DNA from: an uncultured Porphyromonas sp.
GTDB taxonomy: Bacteria; Bacteroidota; Bacteroidia; Bacteroidales; Porphyromonadaceae
NCBI RefSeq assembly: GCF_902489635.1
Contig: NZ_CABUAN010000054.1
Location: forward strand, 1 to 11,047
Direction: 5' to 3'
Length of the DNA stretch: 11,047 nucleotides
The notes beneath the pieces are model-generated. The model had not been told where the DNA came from and searched no databases. It saw only the letters and a list, made by a program, of their open reading frames with translations. A program made the position numbers and the translations under genes. Of this stretch, positions 6,761 through 11,047 are shown one piece after another. Every line of letters begins with the position of its first letter. The stretch's first letter is position 1.

Positions 6761-8575
6761 CTACATACGCTCGGGCAACGCAATGCCGAGGAGCCCCATA
6801 GCACTATGGATCGTCTCGGCAACGGTCTGGCTGAGCTGCAGACGCATGCTGCGCAGCGCCTCGTTCTCCTCACGTAGCACAGAGCACTCGTGGTAGAACT
6901 GGTTATACCCCTTGACCAAGTCGTAGGTATAGTTAGCAATGCGGGCTGGCGAGTAGCTCTCGGCAGCCTCCTGCACGACTGATGGATAGTCGAGCAGCTG
7001 CTGGACGAGTGCCGTCTCATACGATGAGAGTGCTAGCTCACCGCCTTCAGGGAGCTGGTGCTTGTAGCCCATCTCGTCAGCCTTCTGCAGGAGCGAGCAG
7101 ATGCGTGCGTAGGTGTACTGGATGAAAGGACCCGTGTTGCCGTTGAAGTCGATAGACTCCTCGGGGTTGAACATCATATTCTTCCTTGGGTCCACCTTGA
7201 GGATAAAGTACTTGAGTGCGCCTAGACCGACCATCTCGGCGGTGCGCAGCTCCTCAGCTGTTGGCTCGGCAGCTAGCTCTGCGCCCTTGGCTTGCTGGGC
7301 TGTTCGTGCTACCTCTAGAGCGGTGTCGCGCATAGCGTCCATCAGATCGTCCGCATCGACGACCGTACCCTCGCGACTCTTCATCTTGCCGTGAGGGAGC
7401 TCGACCATACCGTAGCTAAAGTGCGTCAAGCTCTTGCCCCACTTATATCCCAAGCGGTCTAAGAGTAGCGATAGCACCTGAAAGTGGTACTCCTGCTCGT
7501 TGCCCACGACGTAGATCATCTGGTCTATCGGGAAGTCTTGATAGCGGAGCTTGGCAGTGCCGATGTCTTGGGTGATGTAGACCGAGGTGCCGTCACTGCG
7601 TAGGAGAATCTTCTTGTCTAGTCCCTCCGCCTCAAAGTCGGCCCATACGGAGCCATCCTCATGTCGCTCGAAGAGTCCTTCCTCCAAGCCTCGCAAGACC
7701 TCCTCGCGGCCTACGAGGTAGGTGTCGCTCTCGTAGTAGATCTTGTCAAAGGAGACACCCATACGCTTGTAAGTCTCGTCAAAGCCTTTGTAGACCCACT
7801 CATTCATCTTTCGCCATAGCGCACGCACCTCTGGGTCGCCCTGCTCCCACTGACGGAGCATCTGTCGCGCATCAGCCATGAGCTGAGACTTAGCCTCTAC
7901 CTCCTCGTCGTTCCAGTCGGGATGCGCAGCACGTATCTGCGCTAGCTCGGCACGATACTCCTTGTCAAAGCGCACGTAGTAGTCTCCGATGAGGTGGTCG
8001 CCCTTCTTGCCTGAAGACTCAGGCGTCTCGCCATTGCCCCAGCGTAGCCATGCCAGCATGGACTTGCAGATGTGCACGCCGCGGTCGTTGACGATGTTTG
8101 TCTTGACCACACGATGACCGCTCGCCTCCAGGATCTGAGCGAGACTGTAGCCGAGTAGGTTGTTGCGCACGTGCCCCAGGTGGAGCGGCTTGTTGGTATT
8201 TGGTGAGGAGTACTCGATCATCACGAGCGGCGACTGAGCTGTCGGCGTGATGTGGCCGTAGTGTGGAGTCTCGGCAATCTCTCGTAGGGCTGAGAGCCAC
8301 GCCGTGTCGGTCAGTGTGAGGTTGAGAAAGCCCTTGACAACGCCATAGGACGCTATGAGGTCTGTCTGCTCTTGGAGCTTGGCACCGATCGTCTCGGCAG
8401 TCTCTTGGGGAGACTTGTGCGAAGCCTTGAGATAGGGAAAGACGACGAGCGTCACATGCCCCTCAAACTCAGGGCGCGTGGCGGTCAGCGTGATTTCATC
8501 AGCGGTCGTGTTGAGACCGTAAAGGGTATGTAGTGTCGAGGCGATCGCCTCGCTAAGCTGTCTGTAAAGGCTCAT
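6761..8575 (-). CDS. argS: Arginyl-tRNA synthetase (class I)
   Basis: ArgRS charges tRNA-Arg with arginine in the cytoplasm. The 604-residue protein has the family's domains in order: an N-terminal tRNA-recognition domain (about 1-95), the class I catalytic core with the HIGH-type signature SPNTNKPLHLGH (H132 to H135), and the KMSKS counterpart KMKSREGT (397-404). An anticodon-binding DALR domain runs from about 483 to the end, closing in the typical LLGIALPERM. The stretch SDGTSVYITQDIGTA (327-341) is also characteristic of the family. The start at 8575 lies 18 bases after the porin stop codon with no Shine-Dalgarno, as is usual in Bacteroidota. The short gaps on both sides imply that it is translated from a porin-argS-mnmA message. 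Confidence 0.97.
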   Translation of the reverse strand: MSLYRQLSEAIASTLHTLYGLNTTADEITLTATRPEFEGHVTLVVFPYLKASHKSPQETAETIGAKLQEQTDLIASYGVVKGFLNLTLTDTAWLSALREIAETPHYGHITPTAQSPLVMIEYSSPNTNKPLHLGHVRNNLLGYSLAQILEASGHRVVKTNIVNDRGVHICKSMLAWLRWGNGETPESSGKKGDHLIGDYYVRFDKEYRAELAQIRAAHPDWNDEEVEAKSQLMADARQMLRQWEQGDPEVRALWRKMNEWVYKGFDETYKRMGVSFDKIYYESDTYLVGREEVLRGLEEGLFERHEDGSVWADFEAEGLDKKILLRSDGTSVYITQDIGTAKLRYQDFPIDQMIYVVGNEQEYHFQVLSLLLDRLGYKWGKSLTHFSYGMVELPHGKMKSREGTVVDADDLMDAMRDTALEVARTAQQAKGAELAAEPTAEELRTAEMVGLGALKYFILKVDPRKNMMFNPEESIDFNGNTGPFIQYTYARICSLLQKADEMGYKHQLPEGGELALSSYETALVQQLLDYPSVVQEAAESYSPARIANYTYDLVKGYNQFYHECSVLREENEALRSMRLQLSQTVAETIHSAMGLLGIALPERM

Positions 8576-8593
8576 AGTATATCGTATAAGGAG

Positions 8594-9667
8594 TTAGAGT
8601 ACTTTCATGCGCCAGGTGACGCCCACGTTGATCTGCGTGCGCTGATCATGCAACACGCCCATCGGGTTCGTGTTGGTGCCAAAGGCGTAGTTAGCATGTG
8701 CATGCAGACGCACCTCGGGGATGGGTGAGTACTCGACACCGCCACCGAGACAAGCTATCTGCGTGCCGTCGGTGACCCCGTAGTCTGCTGCTGAGCCACT
8801 CAAGTTCTGATCGTAGCTCCCCTTGAGGTAGAGCTTCGTCTGAACTGTCGGGTGGAAGGCTAGCTGACCATAGATAGAGTAATCTGCAAAAGCCTTCTTG
8901 CCCTCTCCATCTAGTGGCGCACGATGCATCAAGTCTAGATCGATGAAGGTGCGAGGCGTGAGCTGAAAGCGGTTGCCCAGCGAGACATAGTTCATAAAGC
9001 GTCCAGGCGCATACTCCATAAAGTTGACGCTCCACATCGGTACAAACCAATCGTGGTGCGCTGTCCAGATGAGGTTGTAGGCATACATATCGGCTGGCTG
9101 GCCGCTCCTCGCCTCGTAGGTCTTACGATAAGGACTCTGGATCACCTGCGCATGGAGATTGTCCTGCCCATTAGGTAGGGTGTAGCTCACCGTAGCACCC
9201 CACTGATAGGCAGGCATCTGATAGCAAAACTCTCCCAGCTGGAAGACATCTATCGGTGCTGGCTCAAACTCCCACCCACCGACGAAGACGATCCACTTGC
9301 CGAGCTTGACACTGAGCTGCTCGATCGGGTTGTACTGTAGGTAGAGGAAGTCGATAGACTCGAAGAAGGTGCGATCCAGATTGACCGAGCTAAGCCGCTG
9401 TCGGTAGAGGTAGCTAAACTTTGGCGAGAGCGTGCCACTGAGTATGACGTTGGCGATATTGCCCTTAAAGCCTGAGCCCGCTTTGTCCGCTTGACTGCCT
9501 AGATAAATGCGCTGATAGTCCCCGCGCGCCTCTAGCGAGAGCGCCACCTTCTTGTCATGCGGTGCCTCTAGCTCAGCATCTGGCGTAGGCTCCTGCGCCA
9601 TCAGCGAGCCGAGCGAGAGTGATAGTAGGAGTGTGAGAGCCGAAAGCGACTTCGTAAGATGTGACAT
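8594..9667 (-). CDS. Outer-membrane porin, OprO/OprP-like (phosphate-selective porin family)
   Basis: The 357-residue product has a clear signal peptide (1-24, cleavage after SLMA). The rest is built of alternating aromatic/polar strands typical of an outer-membrane beta-barrel. The region GTLSPKFSYLYRQR (78-91) followed by FLYLQYNPIEQLSVKLGKW (107-125) and the WEFEPAPIDV segment (132-141) is the hallmark order of the OprO/OprP-like family in Bacteroidota. The last strand is INVGVTWRMKVL, which can serve as the barrel-assembly signal. Substrate specificity cannot be read from the sequence, and many Bacteroidota members of this family have no shown phosphate selectivity. It sits between YitT (25-base gap) and argS (18-base gap), probably in one operon. 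Confidence 0.82.
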   Translation of the reverse strand: MSHLTKSLSALTLLLSLSLGSLMAQEPTPDAELEAPHDKKVALSLEARGDYQRIYLGSQADKAGSGFKGNIANVILSGTLSPKFSYLYRQRLSSVNLDRTFFESIDFLYLQYNPIEQLSVKLGKWIVFVGGWEFEPAPIDVFQLGEFCYQMPAYQWGATVSYTLPNGQDNLHAQVIQSPYRKTYEARSGQPADMYAYNLIWTAHHDWFVPMWSVNFMEYAPGRFMNYVSLGNRFQLTPRTFIDLDLMHRAPLDGEGKKAFADYSIYGQLAFHPTVQTKLYLKGSYDQNLSGSAADYGVTDGTQIACLGGGVEYSPIPEVRLHAHANYAFGTNTNPMGVLHDQRTQINVGVTWRMKVL

Positions 9668-9692
9668 AGTTCTCTAGGTGAATCAGGTAATA

Positions 9693-10697
9693 CTAAAAGG
9701 TCATCTCATCAGGAGTCCCCGTCTCGACCGTAAACTCCTCACGCTGGCTCTTCTTGCGCCACTGACCATACACCTCGCTGACCGGATCTGAGGTGATAAA
9801 CGGCTCCATACGCTCGGCACGCAGATGATCCAGCAACTTGCCAAACTCATCCCTCGTCAAGATACACTCCAGCTGCTTGTGGTCCTCGCCTGAGTAGCCG
9901 CCCGTCACGGAGTGGATCGTCACCCCACGATTGAGCGTGTGGATCACATAGTCACGGATATGCTCCCAATCCTTGGAGATGACATAAACACGTGTCCGCG
10001 AGCTCATGCGGGTCATAAAGTAGTCGAGGATCATGCCGTTGAGCCAAGTTCCCACCAGACCCATGATCACCAGCCCCGTAGGACTGGTCAGGAAGGCGGA
10101 GCAACAGATCAGACCTCCAGCGATCGTAACCGACACGCCTAGTGGCACATGGAGGAACTTATTGAAGATCTTTGCCAAGATGTCTAGTCCGCCAGTCGAG
10201 GCGTTGATGCTAAAGAGGATCGCCTGCGCCGCACTCATCACCAAGATGAAGCAGACCAAGTCAAACCCCGGATTGGCCACCACGACACCATGCACCTCCT
10301 GAGCAAACATCGACCCATCGACTGGATCGATCCACCCCATCAAGTCGACAAACGGCCCTAAGATCAGTGCCGTGTAGCAAGTCTTAGCACCAAACTCGTT
10401 GCCGATCAGGATGAAGGAGAGGAGTAGCAAGATCGCATTGATGAGAAACATATAGGAGCCCAGCGACATAACTGGGAGCAGTCGCTCCAGCACGATGCCC
10501 AGTCCTGTCACCGAGCCGACGATCAGACCACTAGGGGCGAGGAAGTAGTGTACCGCCATGGCACCAATAAACATGGCAACGGTCATCAAGACCAGTTCGT
10601 ACCAAAACTTACGACTAGTGAGTAGGTCAGCGGCCTGAGCAGGCAGAGCTGCTAGGCGGGTACGAAGTTCATCCTTGCTGGGGAGCTTGTATTTCAT
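9693..10697 (-). CDS. YitT-family integral membrane protein (DUF161 plus DUF2179)
   Basis: This 334-residue inner-membrane protein has about six hydrophobic segments in the first 230 residues, near 33-53, 58-75, 80-99, 105-121, 144-165 and 188-225. They include the conserved FLAPSGLIVGSVTGLGIVL (52-70) and INASTGGLDILAKI (164-177). A cytoplasmic C-terminal domain of the DUF2179 type follows (about 233-300), with its signature GVTIHSVTGGYSG (258-270). The tail after 305 is charged and probably disordered. The family's transport substrate and function are not established. It is the first gene of the four-gene minus-strand cluster; a TAnnTTTG promoter lies about 80 bases upstream, and the IS30 remnant lies beyond that. 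Confidence 0.9.
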   Translation of the reverse strand: MKYKLPSKDELRTRLAALPAQAADLLTSRKFWYELVLMTVAMFIGAMAVHYFLAPSGLIVGSVTGLGIVLERLLPVMSLGSYMFLINAILLLLSFILIGNEFGAKTCYTALILGPFVDLMGWIDPVDGSMFAQEVHGVVVANPGFDLVCFILVMSAAQAILFSINASTGGLDILAKIFNKFLHVPLGVSVTIAGGLICCSAFLTSPTGLVIMGLVGTWLNGMILDYFMTRMSSRTRVYVISKDWEHIRDYVIHTLNRGVTIHSVTGGYSGEDHKQLECILTRDEFGKLLDHLRAERMEPFITSDPVSEVYGQWRKKSQREEFTVETGTPDEMTF

Positions 10698-10777
10698 TAA
10701 GAAGCGTATTACGTAGTGAGAGATCTATCGCGAGGCTACTACGCTCTAGGCGACGCTCTCCGATAGGTATCTGAGTG

Positions 10778-10785
10778 CAAAGATA
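10778..10785 (-). promoter_or_regulatory. -7 promoter element for the YitT-porin-argS-mnmA cluster
   Basis: On the minus strand TATCTTTG matches the Bacteroidota -7 consensus TAnnTTTG exactly. The nearest -33-like sequence is ATTTAG around 10807-10813, about 22 bases upstream and imperfect. Transcription would begin near 10770, giving a leader of about 70 bases before the ATG at 10697. A 6-base inverted repeat (GTATCT 10767-10772, AGATAC 10781-10786) overlaps the element and could be an operator or a leader hairpin. Confidence 0.45.
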
Positions 10786-10829
10786 CAAAATAGCACATAC
10801 CCACCAGCTAAATCGAACTTTTCCCGAGC

Positions 10830-10858
10830 TGACGTACATTCCACCCGCTAATGCAATT
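10830..10858. repeat. Probable terminal inverted repeat region of the IS30-family element
   Basis: Read on the minus strand this is the sequence that spans and follows the transposase stop codon (TTGCATTAGCGGGTGGAATG and a few bases more). In IS30-family elements the terminal repeat typically overlaps or closely follows the end of the transposase gene. The exact outer boundary cannot be fixed because the other end of the element is outside the window. Confidence 0.4.
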
Positions 10859-11047
10859 TCTCAAGAATGATGTTTTTGATGACTTCATTGGGTGTCTTAT
10901 AGTTTAGGTTTTTACGGGGTCTATTGTTTAGTAGGTTCTGAAAGCGTCTAAGGTCAGCGTCAGTTAAGTCTTCGAAAGTAGAGGACTTAGGAATAAACTG
11001 GCGTAGCAGTTTGTTTAGGTACTCAATATGAGGCTTATCCCAGGATT
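10848..11047 (-). CDS. IS30-family transposase, C-terminal fragment cut by the window edge
   Basis: The minus-strand frame from the right edge to the TAG at 10848-10850 encodes 65 residues. They match the end of IS30-family DDE transposases: SWDKPHIEYLNKLLRQFIPK, then a short helix, then NNRPRKNLNYKTPNEV, which is the family's most conserved C-terminal block. The Glu in HIEYLN aligns with the catalytic Glu of the usual NENLNGLLRQ motif, so this part looks functional. The protein continues beyond 11047, so I cannot say whether the gene is intact. It marks a mobile element inserted upstream of the YitT operon and reading toward it. Confidence 0.88.
   Translation of the reverse strand, partial: SWDKPHIEYLNKLLRQFIPKSSTFEDLTDADLRRFQNLLNNRPRKNLNYKTPNEVIKNIILEKLH

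Overview
The window reads as chromosomal DNA of a Porphyromonas-like member of the Bacteroidota, with base composition close to even GC. Four observations point there. One secreted protein ends in a Type IX secretion sorting domain. A secreted peptidase matches my recollection of P. gingivalis DPP5 in length and catalytic-residue numbering. The best promoter candidates carry the Bacteroidota -7 motif TAnnTTTG instead of sigma-70 boxes. Start codons mostly lack Shine-Dalgarno sequences. A species near P. asaccharolytica or P. uenonis would fit, but I cannot settle it from sequence alone.

Layout. Positions 1-232 hold no convincing gene. They contain three successive inverted repeats, the last followed by a U-tract on the minus strand, and form the structured 3' end of the next gene. 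Positions 233-2392 (minus) encode a secreted protein of seven divergent InlB-type repeats plus a T9SS C-terminal domain. A 347-base divergent intergenic region (2393-2739) separates it from a plus-strand pair: a DPP5-type serine dipeptidyl-peptidase and a HAD-family phosphatase 6 bases downstream. A strong bidirectional terminator (5507-5545) and a second 27-base palindrome lie between this pair and a convergent minus-strand cluster. That cluster is transcribed in the order YitT-family membrane protein, OprO/OprP-like porin, argS, mnmA. Gaps of 25, 18 and 21 bases suggest a single operon starting from a TAnnTTTG promoter near 10780. The right edge carries the 3' end of an IS30-family transposase and the probable terminal repeat of that element.

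How the genes fit together. The T9SS protein, the exported peptidase and the porin are cell-envelope functions of an organism that lives on peptides. DPP5 releases dipeptides in the periplasm, and the porin may admit small solutes. ArgS and MnmA are housekeeping translation enzymes: arginine charging and s2U34 formation on tRNA. Their co-transcription with envelope genes looks like operon packing, not a dedicated pathway.

I found no convincing new defence, biosynthetic or mobile system. The points most worth a second look are the hairpin cluster at 62-214, the palindrome flanked by 8-base direct repeats at 5553-5595, and the copy of the IS30-end-like sequence next to the IS30 end at 10793-10854. 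No tRNA, rRNA or CRISPR array was seen.
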